A stretch of 64,000 nt of DNA from Chitinophaga rupis (GCF_900109685.1 NZ_FOBB01000001.1:868001-932000); one strand, 5' to 3'; shown: positions 48,011-55,978, counted from the first letter of the stretch. Made by a program: numbers and translations. The notes: generated by a model from the sequence alone, not told the origin.

Positions 48011-48559
48011 ATGGCCCAGCTTGTTTTATTATCCAGCGAAATACAACCATATGCCTTCCGGGACGATGGCATTTTTCCCAATAACCCCCACTTACCAGCT
48101 TTGTTTTATGAAGATTGTTTGCAGGTGCCTGATGACTTTACTGCAGCAGCTGCTATAGAAGCGCTGTTCACCAGCAATGGATGGACAGGGATCTGGGAAA
48201 GCGGGATCTATAATTTTCATCACTATCACAGCACCTCGCACGAAGTGCTGGGCGTTTGCAGCGGGGAAGCCACTATACAGCTGGGCGGCCCGCATGGCAT
48301 TAACCTGGAAATAAGAATGGGCGACGTACTGATCATACCCGCCGGTGTGGCGCATTGCAGCCTGAATAGCAGCGCCGATTTCAGCTGTATTGGCGCTTAC
48401 CCTCCGGGGCAGGAGCAATATGATGTTTGCCGGGGTGATGCCAGTGAAAGGCCGGAGGCTGATGAACGCATTGAGCATTTACAGTTACCTGCTATAGACC
48501 CGGTGTACGGGGCCGATGGGCCGATGCGCCAGTACTGGTTAGAGTGGCGGCTGGCCTAG
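48011..48559 (+). CDS. cupin-domain protein (YjlB-like)
   Basis: A 182-residue cupin barrel. YNFHHYHSTSHEVLGVCSGE is the metal-binding first motif (His-x-His, Glu), and GDVLIIPAGVAHCSLN is the second. The ending RQYWLEWRLA matches the YjlB group. The reaction is not known; the fold often serves sugar isomerases or dioxygenases. I use the ATG at 48011 over a GTG at 48005. It converges on uxuA with only 4 bp between the stops. Confidence 0.85.
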   Translation: MAQLVLLSSEIQPYAFRDDGIFPNNPHLPALFYEDCLQVPDDFTAAAAIEALFTSNGWTGIWESGIYNFHHYHSTSHEVLGVCSGEATIQLGGPHGINLEIRMGDVLIIPAGVAHCSLNSSADFSCIGAYPPGQEQYDVCRGDASERPEADERIEHLQLPAIDPVYGADGPMRQYWLEWRLA

Positions 48560-48563
48560 TTCC

Positions 48564-49727
48564 TTAGCGGCCGCCTGCAATGCCCCGCTGTAACCCAAGC
48601 AGGGCTGCCAGCCCTTTCATTCTGCCAATAGCGGTATAGCCGGGGTTGCAGTGCTTTTGCAGATCATCCAGCATACGGTGCCCGTGGTCCGGGCGGAATG
48701 GAATGGGCAGCGGTTGCTGTTGCTGCAATTGCAGCAGGGTTTTCATAATGGTGTACATGTCTACGTCTCCCTGCAAATGATCTGCTTCATAAAAATTGCC
48801 GCTGGTATCCTGCTGTACATTGCGTAAATGCACAAAGTTCACGCGGCTGCCTATCATGCGCAAAATAGCCGGCAGATCGTTATGCGTGCCGGCGCCCAGG
48901 GAGCCGGTGCAGTAGCAGATGCCGTTGGCGGGGCTATCTACCATCTGCAGTATAAAAGCAATATCATCATGGCTGCTTACAATACGGGGCAGGCCCAGTA
49001 CATCAAACGGGGGATCATCCGGGTGAATGGCCAGCTTAATGTCCAGCTTTTCGGCTACCGGCACTACCTGCTGTAAAAAGTATTGCAGGTGCTGCCGCAG
49101 CTGCTGGCGGGTAATATGTTTATAGTGCTGCAGGCGCTCCCGTATACCGGGTATGTCCAGCTTTTTTTCACTGGGAATGCCCAGCAGAATGGTATCTGCA
49201 ATGGCCTGCTTTTGCGCATCTGTGTACTGCTGCCAGCGTTGGGCAGCCACAGCTACAGTGGCCGCATCATAATCATTAGCGGCATTTTTTCTTTCCAGCA
49301 AATGAATATCAAATAAGGCCAGGTCGGCTTTATCAAAATACAATGCTTCCGCACCATTGGGCAGGCGGTAGCTGTTATTGGTACGTACCCAATCCAGCAC
49401 CGGCATAAAGTTGTACGTTACAATACGGATGCCGCAGGCCGCCAGGTTCTCCAGCGTAAGCTTATATTTTTCTATGTAGCCGGTATAATCGCCGGTTTGT
49501 GTTTTAATGGATTCATGCACGGTTACACTTTCCACCACATCCCAGGTAAGGCCTGCCTGTTCAATCAGCTGTTTGCGTGCGGCAATAGCAGCCATGGGCC
49601 ATACTTCACCATGCGGAATATCATGTAAGGCCGTTACAATGCCGGTAGCATCTGTTTGCCTTATTTCCTGCAGGGTTACAGGATCATCGGGGCCAAACCA
49701 GCGCCAGGTAGGTTTTAATAATTTCAT
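48564..49727 (-). CDS. uxuA: mannonate dehydratase
   Basis: UxuA dehydrates D-mannonate to 2-keto-3-deoxygluconate in glucuronate breakdown. The protein (about 387 residues) follows the family end to end: TWRWFGPDDPVTLQEIRQ, GIVTALHDIPHGEVW, YNFMPVLDWVRT, AIHPDDPPFDVLGLPRIVS (metal ligands), FVHLRNV and RPDHGHRMLDDL. I start at the ATG at 49727 (MKLLKPTWRW); ATGs at 49742 and 49748 are possible. No other uronate gene is nearby, so it is isolated from its pathway here. Confidence 0.95.
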   Translation of the reverse strand: MKLLKPTWRWFGPDDPVTLQEIRQTDATGIVTALHDIPHGEVWPMAAIAARKQLIEQAGLTWDVVESVTVHESIKTQTGDYTGYIEKYKLTLENLAACGIRIVTYNFMPVLDWVRTNNSYRLPNGAEALYFDKADLALFDIHLLERKNAANDYDAATVAVAAQRWQQYTDAQKQAIADTILLGIPSEKKLDIPGIRERLQHYKHITRQQLRQHLQYFLQQVVPVAEKLDIKLAIHPDDPPFDVLGLPRIVSSHDDIAFILQMVDSPANGICYCTGSLGAGTHNDLPAILRMIGSRVNFVHLRNVQQDTSGNFYEADHLQGDVDMYTIMKTLLQLQQQQPLPIPFRPDHGHRMLDDLQKHCNPGYTAIGRMKGLAALLGLQRGIAGGR

Positions 49728-49810
49728 ATAATGCGGAACCATGTTCATAACTAAAAAGTAATCTCTAAAGTAACAAAGGATATTTAAATTTATAGCTTTA
49801 ATACCGGCGT

Positions 49811-51070
49811 ATGGCTCAACGATCTTTTTTACTATCCTGCATTAGCTGTTTTTTTACCTTATTATCTTTTGCGCAGGATACTTCCCTGCATACAGTACCC
49901 AACCGCAGCAACAGCGCCGTACAGCAGCAAAAACCTTATGTGATCCTTATTTCCATTGACGGCATGCGGTATGATTTTGCGGAGAAATATCATGCAAAAA
50001 ATTTACTGCGCCTGTCGGCCGGCGGCGTGCGTGCAAAGAGCATGCAACCCAGCTTCCCTACCTTAACATTTCCCAACCATTATACGCTGGTAACGGGTTT
50101 ATATCCCTCCCACCACGGCCTTGTTGACAATGATTTTTATGATCCGCAACGGCGTAAAAGATACTATGTACATGACCGTGATGTGGTGGAGGATGGCAGC
50201 TGGTATGGCGGCACGCCTTTATGGGTGCTGGCGGAAAAACAGCAAATGGTAAGCGCCAGCTATTTCTGGGTAGGTTCAGAAGCTGCCATACAGGATACGC
50301 GTCCTACTTATTCCTTCACCTATAATGAAAAGCAGGGTATAGATCAGCGCATACAACAGGTGGTGGACTGGTTAAGCCTGCCGGCAGATAAGCGCCCGCA
50401 CCTGGTTGCTTTTTACTTCCCGGAAGTGGACCATGCTGCCCACTATGCCGGGCCTGATTCAGACAGCGCCCGCAAAGCCGTTCAGTTTGTAGATGAAAGC
50501 ATTGGCAAAATGGTGCAGGCAGTAGGCAGGCTAAAGTTGCCTGTAAATTTTATTGTGGTATCGGATCATGGTATGGCGCAGGCGGACATACAACATCCCA
50601 TTTACTTAGACAGCACCCTTAACCTGGATGATTGCAAGTTATCCCTGGGGAATGAAAAGGTGATGATCTATAACAATGATACTGCACGCATCCGACAGTT
50701 ATATGATACATTAAAGGCAAAAGCCAATCACTACCGGGTATTCCTGAAAAAAGAAACGCCTGCCCGCTGGCATTACGGACAGGAAGACCGTTACAACCGC
50801 ATTGGCGACCTCATATTAGTTGCAGATGCAGGGTATGTTTTTGGCAGGAAAAATATGCGTACTTATCCCGGCCATCATGGGTATGATAATAATGATACCC
50901 GTATGAATGCCACTTTTATGGCCTGGGGGCCGGCCTTTAAAAAGCATTATACGCAGCCCGCTTTTGCCAACGTACATGTGTACCCGTTAATAACCAGCAT
51001 CTTAGGATTAAAGATTACAGAACCGGTGGATGGTAAAGCCGAAGTGCTGAAAAATATATTGCAGAAATAA
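49811..51070 (+). CDS. secreted nucleotide pyrophosphatase/phosphodiesterase family enzyme
   Basis: A 419-residue alkaline-phosphatase-fold enzyme with a signal peptide (ends LLSFAQD). VILISIDGMRYDF gives the first zinc Asp, PSFPTLTFPNHYTLVTGLYP holds the catalytic Thr, YFPEVDHAAHYAGPDS and VVSDHGMAQ supply further metal ligands, and YPGHHGYDNND completes the site. It resembles eukaryotic ENPP-type enzymes and cuts phosphodiesters or pyrophosphates outside the cytoplasm. It is divergent from uxuA, 83 bp apart. Confidence 0.9.
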   Translation: MAQRSFLLSCISCFFTLLSFAQDTSLHTVPNRSNSAVQQQKPYVILISIDGMRYDFAEKYHAKNLLRLSAGGVRAKSMQPSFPTLTFPNHYTLVTGLYPSHHGLVDNDFYDPQRRKRYYVHDRDVVEDGSWYGGTPLWVLAEKQQMVSASYFWVGSEAAIQDTRPTYSFTYNEKQGIDQRIQQVVDWLSLPADKRPHLVAFYFPEVDHAAHYAGPDSDSARKAVQFVDESIGKMVQAVGRLKLPVNFIVVSDHGMAQADIQHPIYLDSTLNLDDCKLSLGNEKVMIYNNDTARIRQLYDTLKAKANHYRVFLKKETPARWHYGQEDRYNRIGDLILVADAGYVFGRKNMRTYPGHHGYDNNDTRMNATFMAWGPAFKKHYTQPAFANVHVYPLITSILGLKITEPVDGKAEVLKNILQK

Positions 51071-51138
51071 CGCTTAATACATATAAAAAACAATTAATGC
51101 GATTATCTTTATAGGCTAAAAAATAACCCTGTTTACCT

Positions 51139-52767
51139 ATGAAGAAAATTGCACTGTATGCGTTTTCGCTGGCTGCCCTTTCAGCCTGTTCGAAAAACGA
51201 CGACAAACCTCAGCCCACACCTGAGCAGGACAAACAATCACTGGAAGTACAAGTTTACAACACCTTAACCTGGAGCGTAGATAAACCTGCTGGCGCACCC
51301 GCCACCAACGCTACCGTGAAGCTGTTTAAAACAAAGGCAGCATTTAACAGCAGCACAGCTGCCTACACACAAACTACTGACGCCAATGGTAAAGCCAGCT
51401 TTGCCAGCATTGATACCGGCCAGTATTTCATTGTAGCTACCAGCACCGATGGAAGTAATATTTTAGGCGCAAAACAGGTAAATGGTGTATATGTAGGTTA
51501 TGTAGCAGACTCCCTGTACCAGACCACCGCAGAAATTGCCAATTCGCCCGTTAACAAATATGCGGCGCCCGGCAACTTCCGGTTAGAAGATCTGAACATG
51601 GACGGGATTGTAAATGATAACGATGTTACCGAACTACCGGCACAATCCATTCACATCGCAGCCAAAAGCAGCAACAGCAAACGGATCCTGATCGGTAAGC
51701 TGGATAACCGGCCCATAGGCTTCAATAGTAAGACAGAAGTAGCGACTGCCCTGCAAAACAGCATTACAAGCCTCAACGGCTTTCACGAGGTGCAGGTAAC
51801 CCTGGATGCCGTGTATACGGACGATGCGGCCTGTGGCAGCATGGGCCCTGACTGGTGCAGCATAGATGCCTACACCGGTATGACCGCTGCCAATAGTACG
51901 GCGCTCCTGCTCTGGCAAAAAGGTTACTCGATAATATCACAGCTGAATAAAGTAATTAATTATACCAATGCGGTAAGCGATATGCAGGCCGCTGAGAAAG
52001 AGCTGGCCATTGCACAGGCTAAAGGTGTAAAAGCATATGTATATTTTCAGCTGACATCTTACTTTGGCAATGTACCTATGCAGAACGACCTTGCATTACC
52101 TACCAACGTAAACCGGCCCGGTACCGATGACATCCGCACCTATATTGATACGCTGTTAACAGCTGCTGCATCAAAGCTGGGCAGCAATACGGATATTATT
52201 TCTGCTGCGGCCTGTAAAGCCATACAGGCTAAGCTGGCCCTGGATGCAGATGATTTTGTGAATGCAAAAACCTATAGCAGCGCAGTGATTGCCAATACAG
52301 CCTATGCGCTGGTGGATACCCCTTTGATATTTACCCAAACCGGTAATAAAGAGCTGTTGTGGAATACTTCCAACACCCTGACAAGCAGCTGGGTGAAGAG
52401 CGTATTTACGAGAGGCACTTTTTTACCGGAGCTGCGCTTAACAGAAATGTACCTGATCAATGCAGAAGCTAATCTTCGTTTAGGCGTTATGAATGATGCG
52501 GTGCCCAGCCTGAATAAAGTACGTCAGCGCGAAAAGTTAGCAGACCTGTCGAACACTATCAGCCCGGACAATTTCCGTGCTGAGCTGATGACTGCCTGGA
52601 AACGTAATATGCGTACAGAAGGTAACCGCTTACTTTCTTTACGCCGCTGGGATACTGATGTGACGGTGTTAGCGCCGTTGGGTTACCAGAAGTATAATCA
52701 GCTGCTGCCCATTCCCATTAGTGTACTGCAGACTTATCCCAACTTATATCAAAACGTAGGATATTAA
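51139..52767 (+). CDS. orphan SusD/RagB-like lipoprotein with N-terminal Ig-like domain
   Basis: A lipoprotein of 542 residues (lipobox LSACSKND). Residues about 34-115 form a beta-sandwich of the Cna-B / carboxypeptidase-regulatory type (VEVQ-like SLEVQVYNTL, then ANGKASFASIDTGQYFIVA). Near residue 155, DLNMDGIVNDND resembles a calcium-binding EF-hand/dockerin loop. From about 240 onward it has the SusD helical TPR scaffold (YFQLTSYFGNVPM, RLTEMYLINAEANLRLG, NKVRQREKL, RRWDTDVTVLAPLGYQKYNQ LLPIP). No SusC transporter gene is adjacent, which is unusual. It probably binds a glycan at the surface. Confidence 0.82.
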   Translation: MKKIALYAFSLAALSACSKNDDKPQPTPEQDKQSLEVQVYNTLTWSVDKPAGAPATNATVKLFKTKAAFNSSTAAYTQTTDANGKASFASIDTGQYFIVATSTDGSNILGAKQVNGVYVGYVADSLYQTTAEIANSPVNKYAAPGNFRLEDLNMDGIVNDNDVTELPAQSIHIAAKSSNSKRILIGKLDNRPIGFNSKTEVATALQNSITSLNGFHEVQVTLDAVYTDDAACGSMGPDWCSIDAYTGMTAANSTALLLWQKGYSIISQLNKVINYTNAVSDMQAAEKELAIAQAKGVKAYVYFQLTSYFGNVPMQNDLALPTNVNRPGTDDIRTYIDTLLTAAASKLGSNTDIISAAACKAIQAKLALDADDFVNAKTYSSAVIANTAYALVDTPLIFTQTGNKELLWNTSNTLTSSWVKSVFTRGTFLPELRLTEMYLINAEANLRLGVMNDAVPSLNKVRQREKLADLSNTISPDNFRAELMTAWKRNMRTEGNRLLSLRRWDTDVTVLAPLGYQKYNQLLPIPISVLQTYPNLYQNVGY

Positions 52768-52817
52768 ACTTTTCCCTGAAAAGGGCTAAAGGTTACAAAT
52801 TAGATAAACATGCAACA

Positions 52818-52843
52818 GGCTGCCTTTCCAGGCGGCCTTTTTT
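52818..52843 (+). terminator. intrinsic terminator of the SusD-like gene
   Basis: GGCTGCC and GGCGGCC (one G-U pair) form a 7-bp stem with loop TTTCCA, followed by six T, about 50 bp past the stop. Confidence 0.85.
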
Positions 52844-52930
52844 ATTTTAAGCCGGAGTGTTAAACAACGTTAACGGTTTAAACTCCTGTTACCTGCGCAC
52901 ATCTAACTATCAGATCAAAAATTTGCGAAC

Positions 52931-53413
52931 ATGAAACGCTTAATACTTGTAGCCCTGCTGTTCACTGGCAGCATCGCCTTTCACAAAAACGCCAACGCAC
53001 AGGTAAGAGTTAACGTAAATTTTAACATTGGCAGCCAGCCCGAATGGGGCCCTGCGGGGTATGACTATGCGGAGTACTACTACTTACCTGATATAGATGC
53101 ATATTATAATGTGCCTGCACGGCAGTTCATATATGCGGATGGTCCGCGCTGGATCACTGCTACCAGCTTACCGGCGCGCTACCGCGGGTTTGACCTATAC
53201 CACAGTTACAAGGTTGTGGTCAATGAGCCCAGGCCTTACCTGCACCATGATGTATACAGAAGCCGTTACGCCGGCTACCGTGGTCATTATAACCAGGTAA
53301 TTAACCGCGACAACCATCACGATAATCATAACTATGCGCACGACAATCATGGGGATAACAGAAGGGAAAGAGGCCGGGTGATCAACAACAGGGGCTGGGG
53401 CCATGGACGATAA
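52931..53413 (+). CDS. secreted His/Asn/Arg-rich hypothetical protein
   Basis: A 160-residue protein with a signal peptide (ending NANAQ). The mature part begins VRVNVNFNIGSQPEWGP and is rich in Tyr, Asp and Pro, then the last ~35 residues are His/Asn/Arg-rich (NHHDNHNYAHDNHGDNRRE). Similar proteins are common in Bacteroidota with no assigned function; the tail could bind metal or nucleic acid. It converges on the slipin gene with a shared terminator between them. Confidence 0.72.
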   Translation: MKRLILVALLFTGSIAFHKNANAQVRVNVNFNIGSQPEWGPAGYDYAEYYYLPDIDAYYNVPARQFIYADGPRWITATSLPARYRGFDLYHSYKVVVNEPRPYLHHDVYRSRYAGYRGHYNQVINRDNHHDNHNYAHDNHGDNRRERGRVINNRGWGHGR

Positions 53414-53457
53414 GAGAAAGAGACTATTCTTTACCTGCTATACACACAACAACAAAA

Positions 53458-53486
53458 CGGGTTGGCTGCCTTTTGCAACCAACCCG
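53458..53486. terminator. bidirectional terminator between the His-rich and slipin genes
   Basis: CGGGTTGG at 53458-53465 pairs with CCAACCCG at 53479-53486, with further TGC/GCA pairs inside and T-runs on both outer sides. The left arm ends 2 bp from the slipin stop at 53488. It marks the end of the minus-strand tRNA/slipin unit. Confidence 0.8.
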
Positions 53487-53487
53487 C

Positions 53488-54588
53488 TTATTTTTGGGGT
53501 GTAAAGATCTGCCGCAGCTGATCAACGAGCACCCCGCTACCACTTACACTAATGCTGCTGATCTTTTCTGCTATCTTTTCCACGTATTCCATTTCCTTCA
53601 GCTTCCACAGCATCGGGTTATCTTCCATCAGCTTTGCGGTGTTCAGCAAACTGCGCGTGCTGGCGGTTTCCTCCCGGCGCATAATGGTGTTTGCCTGCGC
53701 TTTCTTTTCCGCTACCAGCACCTGGTTCATGATGTCCTTCATTTCACCCGGCAGTATAATATCGCGGATCCCGAAGCCGGTTACCTGCACACCCAGGCCG
53801 GCAGCTTTATCGCTTACCGCTTGCAGAATGAAAGGCGCCAGGGTATCTTTCTTTTCCAGCAGCTCATCCAAACCCAACCCGGCAACGTATTCACGCAGCG
53901 CCAGCTGGAACAGGATGTACAATTGCTTATCGTACTCCCTGTGCTGCAAAATGGCTTTTTCAATGTCAGTAACCTTGTACTGCGCCCAGGCATTAATACG
54001 CAGGGCTGCTTTGTCTTTGGTTAGTATTTCCTGGCCGTTCAGCTCCGTTTGCAGCTGCCGGGTATCTACCTTACCTATAAGGATGGGAATGTGGTTCTTC
54101 CAAAAGTAGTATACACCACCTGCCAGTGTTTGTGCATACTTACCATCAATGAACAACACGGCGCGCTCATAACTTTCAACACTGAAGGTGCGCACATAAG
54201 GTGCCACCAGCCGGTGCTGCAGCGTGGTACGGTCCAGGTTCTCCGTTATCTGTACCTTATTCAAACCGGCGCGTACAAATTTATATTGTACAATGCCTTT
54301 CCAGAAAACGTGACGGCCGGTGGTAAGCACCTGTTTCAACAAACCATTTTCATATTGCAGCACTATTTCATCTTCCTTTACTTCTACTACGTGCAGCCTT
54401 GCTGCCAGCGCTTCATCCTGCAGCAGGATGTTCAGCTCAAATGCTGTTTCAAACGGCGCAGTTGTGTCGTATACCCGCACAGTGTCAGTGGGCATCAGCC
54501 AGTAGCTGCCCTCTGCCAGCATGCGTTTGTACACGCCATTTTTAAACACCAATCCAACCTGGTAGGCGTTAATTGTTACCCTTTTCAT
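53488..54588 (-). CDS. slipin family protein (SPFH/Band-7)
   Basis: A protein of 366 residues with an SPFH/Band-7 domain at about 165-330 (VESYERAVLFIDGKYAQTL, INAWAQYKVTDIEKAILQH, GVQVTGFGIRDIILPGEM, AEKKAQANTIMRREETASTR) and a helical C-terminus. It lacks a clear N-terminal membrane segment; a second SPFH-like beta domain at residues 1-90 (MKRVTINAYQVGLVFKNGVY) precedes it. Slipins of this soluble type are known next to RNA-repair genes with a tRNA-like RNA. Here a permuted tRNA-like RNA lies 255 bp upstream in the same transcript, followed upstream by a YkuK gene and tRNA genes. A scaffold role for RNA repair is inferred. Confidence 0.88.
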   Translation of the reverse strand: MKRVTINAYQVGLVFKNGVYKRMLAEGSYWLMPTDTVRVYDTTAPFETAFELNILLQDEALAARLHVVEVKEDEIVLQYENGLLKQVLTTGRHVFWKGIVQYKFVRAGLNKVQITENLDRTTLQHRLVAPYVRTFSVESYERAVLFIDGKYAQTLAGGVYYFWKNHIPILIGKVDTRQLQTELNGQEILTKDKAALRINAWAQYKVTDIEKAILQHREYDKQLYILFQLALREYVAGLGLDELLEKKDTLAPFILQAVSDKAAGLGVQVTGFGIRDIILPGEMKDIMNQVLVAEKKAQANTIMRREETASTRSLLNTAKLMEDNPMLWKLKEMEYVEKIAEKISSISVSGSGVLVDQLRQIFTPQK

Positions 54589-54656
54589 CTTGTTAATTTT
54601 ATAGCGGTTTTAAAAGACCAGCGATACGTTGCATTCAATACATACGGAGGTGGATT

Positions 54657-54732
54657 TCCGTTACAGGGGACCGTTGATGGAACAGGTGCGGTGATGCATT
54701 ACCTGTTTAAATCATTGGCTGCCTGTAACGGA
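54657..54732 (-). ncRNA. structured leader upstream of slipin
   Basis: TCCGTTACAGG pairs perfectly with CCTGTAACGGA at 54722-54732, and a nested AACAGGT/ACCTGTT stem lies at 54681-54707. It sits between the tRNA-like RNA and the slipin start codon, so it would be part of the slipin mRNA leader. Function unknown; a plus-strand frame across it looks non-coding. Confidence 0.5.
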
Positions 54733-54843
54733 GCATTCACCCGCTGGTATTTACCGAACCGCCTGTCGCCTATACCTTTTGCATAAGCCGGCCGGGTAAC
54801 GCTGGTTTAAATGGTGCACTTTTTAGGGAAGGAGTGCGCTTCC

Positions 54844-54958
54844 GGAGTGTCGGGTAGCCTTCCGGCTATCCGGCTAACTGTTGCTCTAACCAATTGAGCT
54901 AACGGTGCTTTAAACCGTGAAGGAATCGAACCTTCGACCCACAGGTCGGGACACTGCC
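54844..54958 (-). ncRNA. circularly permuted tRNA-like RNA
   Basis: Reading 5' to 3' on the minus strand, the 3' half of a tRNA comes before the 5' half. The order is: outer stem GG-AGTGTC; CTGT (anticodon stem); variable loop GGGTC; T-arm GAAGG-TTCGATT-CCTTC (54919-54935); acceptor strand ACGGT; short loop TTAAAGC; acceptor strand ACCGT; TA; D-arm GCTC-AATTGGTTA-GAGC (54883-54899); A; ACAG (anticodon stem); hairpin CGGATAGCC-GGAA-GGCTACCCG; outer stem GACACTCC. All spacings are those of a real tRNA (TA linker, A26, 5-nt variable loop), and T-loop TTC and D-loop GG are kept. The acceptor end is closed by a 7-nt loop. It lies between ykuK and slipin. Confidence 0.82.
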
Positions 54959-55245
54959 ATAACACGAACAACAGCATACAGCAAGCTACGGCCGCTGCAC
55001 TGCGGGGCTTTTGAGGCCGCGCCCGGGTTGCCGGTTAGAGGGATATCCGCTTCCCCTTTCAGGGGAAGATCTTTTACTGATGCTTTCCATCAGCCATATT
55101 TTATATGCTGTTTTGACAGCTCATCCAACATAGGTGGAAATGCCTGCTGTCCGGCAGCTATATTTTATACCTGCACTTTTTCCGGTCTTAACAGCTCATC
55201 TAAACATGGAGAGCTGCTTGTTGTAGCGCAATTATTGCTGCTATG
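54959..55245 (-). other. spacer with two copies of a structured repeat and a GC hairpin
   Basis: Copy A (55155-55209) and copy B (55091-55134) share the minus-strand words GGATGAGCTGTCAAAAC / AGATGAGCTGTTAAGAC and TATAAAATATRGCTG. A perfect stem CTTCCCC/GGGGAAG with 5-nt loop lies at 55050-55068. No ORF is credible. The elements lie between ykuK and the permuted tRNA-like RNA and may be processing sites or small RNAs. Confidence 0.5.
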
Positions 55246-55731
55246 TCAGTGCACGGCTTTATCTGCGCAGCTGCTGCTGGCAAAGGCATGCGGCTTGGCT
55301 TTAAAGGCAAAACCCATTCCGGTGATATAACCCATTGCTTCCTTTAAAGCATCGTTACTTTTAAAGTTGGGCTGCGTGTTTATATCCGCGTGCACTTCCA
55401 TATCTACATTGTAAGTAGTGAACAGGCCACATAATTCGTAGGCTACTTCAATACTTTTGGTTACTTCCGCCAGCATTCTTTCTCTTACAGACATTTTGCG
55501 TACCGTGGTTTCATTGTGTATGTACATGAAACCGCCTTTTCCTTTGCGGATAAATACGATCACGGTAGCAAATTCCGTGGTGCGGCCTTTCACCTGGCTG
55601 TCTGTACCTATACAAACTTTCATGGTGTAACCATTGTGGATGGCTTGTACCAGCACATCCCTTATTTCATCTTCGATCGGTGTTTTTACAATGGCGCCGT
55701 TTAACCGTCTCCATTGTCTTTTGTGGTCCAT
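55246..55731 (-). CDS. ykuK: YkuK/DUF458 RNase H-like protein
   Basis: A 161-residue protein of the DUF458 (YkuK) family, which has an RNase H-type fold. The first strand and acidic site are seen in MKVCIGTDSQVKGRTTEFA, another acidic site in YNVDMEVHADINT, and the family's C-terminal GMGFAFKAKPHAFASSSCAD is intact. Function in cells is not established; the fold suggests a nuclease or RNA-binding role. It stands between the tRNA genes and the permuted tRNA-like RNA, all on one strand, so it probably acts on tRNA or tRNA fragments. Confidence 0.88.
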   Translation of the reverse strand: MDHKRQWRRLNGAIVKTPIEDEIRDVLVQAIHNGYTMKVCIGTDSQVKGRTTEFATVIVFIRKGKGGFMYIHNETTVRKMSVRERMLAEVTKSIEVAYELCGLFTTYNVDMEVHADINTQPNFKSNDALKEAMGYITGMGFAFKAKPHAFASSSCADKAVH

Positions 55732-55754
55732 GACATTCTGTTTTTATTGGTCCG

Positions 55755-55826
55755 TGGATGGGGCAGGATTCGAACCTGCACAGGCGATGCTTCAAACCGC
55801 TGCTCTACCATTGGAGCTACCCAACC
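55755..55826 (-). tRNA. tRNA-Phe(GAA)
   Basis: The cloverleaf has D-stem GCTC/GAGC, anticodon stem GCGGT/ATCGC, loop TTGAAGC and T-arm GCAGG-TTCGAAT-CCTGC. The acceptor GGTTGGG/CCCATCC has one T-T mismatch (positions 3-70). G37 instead of the usual A is odd for tRNA-Phe. CCA is not encoded. Last tRNA of the array. Confidence 0.85.
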
Positions 55827-55841
55827 GTTAATTATGTTTTG

Positions 55842-55913
55842 CGGAGCGGGAAAGATTCGAACTTTCATCCTGCGGCTTAACAGGCCGCTGCTTTACCATT
55901 AAGCTACCTATCC
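55842..55913 (-). tRNA. tRNA-Asn(GTT)
   Basis: D-stem GCTT/AAGC, anticodon stem GCGGC/GCCGC with loop CTGTTAA, T-arm GAAAG-TTCGAAT-CTTTC. The acceptor GGATAGG/CCGCTCC has two mismatches in the middle (T-C and A-G). Discriminator G. No encoded CCA. Either a divergent or a decaying tRNA. Confidence 0.85.
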
Positions 55914-55918
55914 GTACT

Positions 55919-55974
55919 GGTGTGAGCTTGTACCACTGTCCAGAAAGTGGTAAGGGATAAATAGCACTCACACC
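55919..55974 (-). ncRNA. 56-nt stem-loop RNA between tRNA genes
   Basis: An 8-bp perfect terminal stem GGTGTGAG/CTCACACC encloses a 14-nt single-stranded segment, a 7-bp perfect hairpin TACCACT-TTCTGGAC-AGTGGTA and CAAG. It occupies a tRNA-sized slot between tRNA-Lys and tRNA-Asn, but has no D- or T-arm. It could be a tRNA remnant or a separate small RNA. Confidence 0.55.
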
Positions 55975-55978
55975 ATTG

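Noticed and set aside
54601-54786. A plus-strand reading frame after the slipin start (YGGGFPLQGTVDG and on, ending PIPFA)
   Set aside because: It has no start codon of its own, overlaps the slipin gene further upstream and coincides with nested RNA stems. I found no family match and treat it as non-coding.
54812-54908. A linear pseudo-tRNA reading with D-arm, a long hairpin, a 5-bp T-like stem and a CACCA end
   Set aside because: It needs three mismatched acceptor pairs, four extra bases before the acceptor and a T-loop without TTC. The permuted fold uses the canonical T-arm next to it and explains all spacings, so it is preferred.
54844-54958. A two-piece (permuted) tmRNA gene
   Set aside because: There is a true D-stem with loop, an anticodon stem and no tag-encoding frame; tmRNA lacks a D-stem and has pseudoknots.
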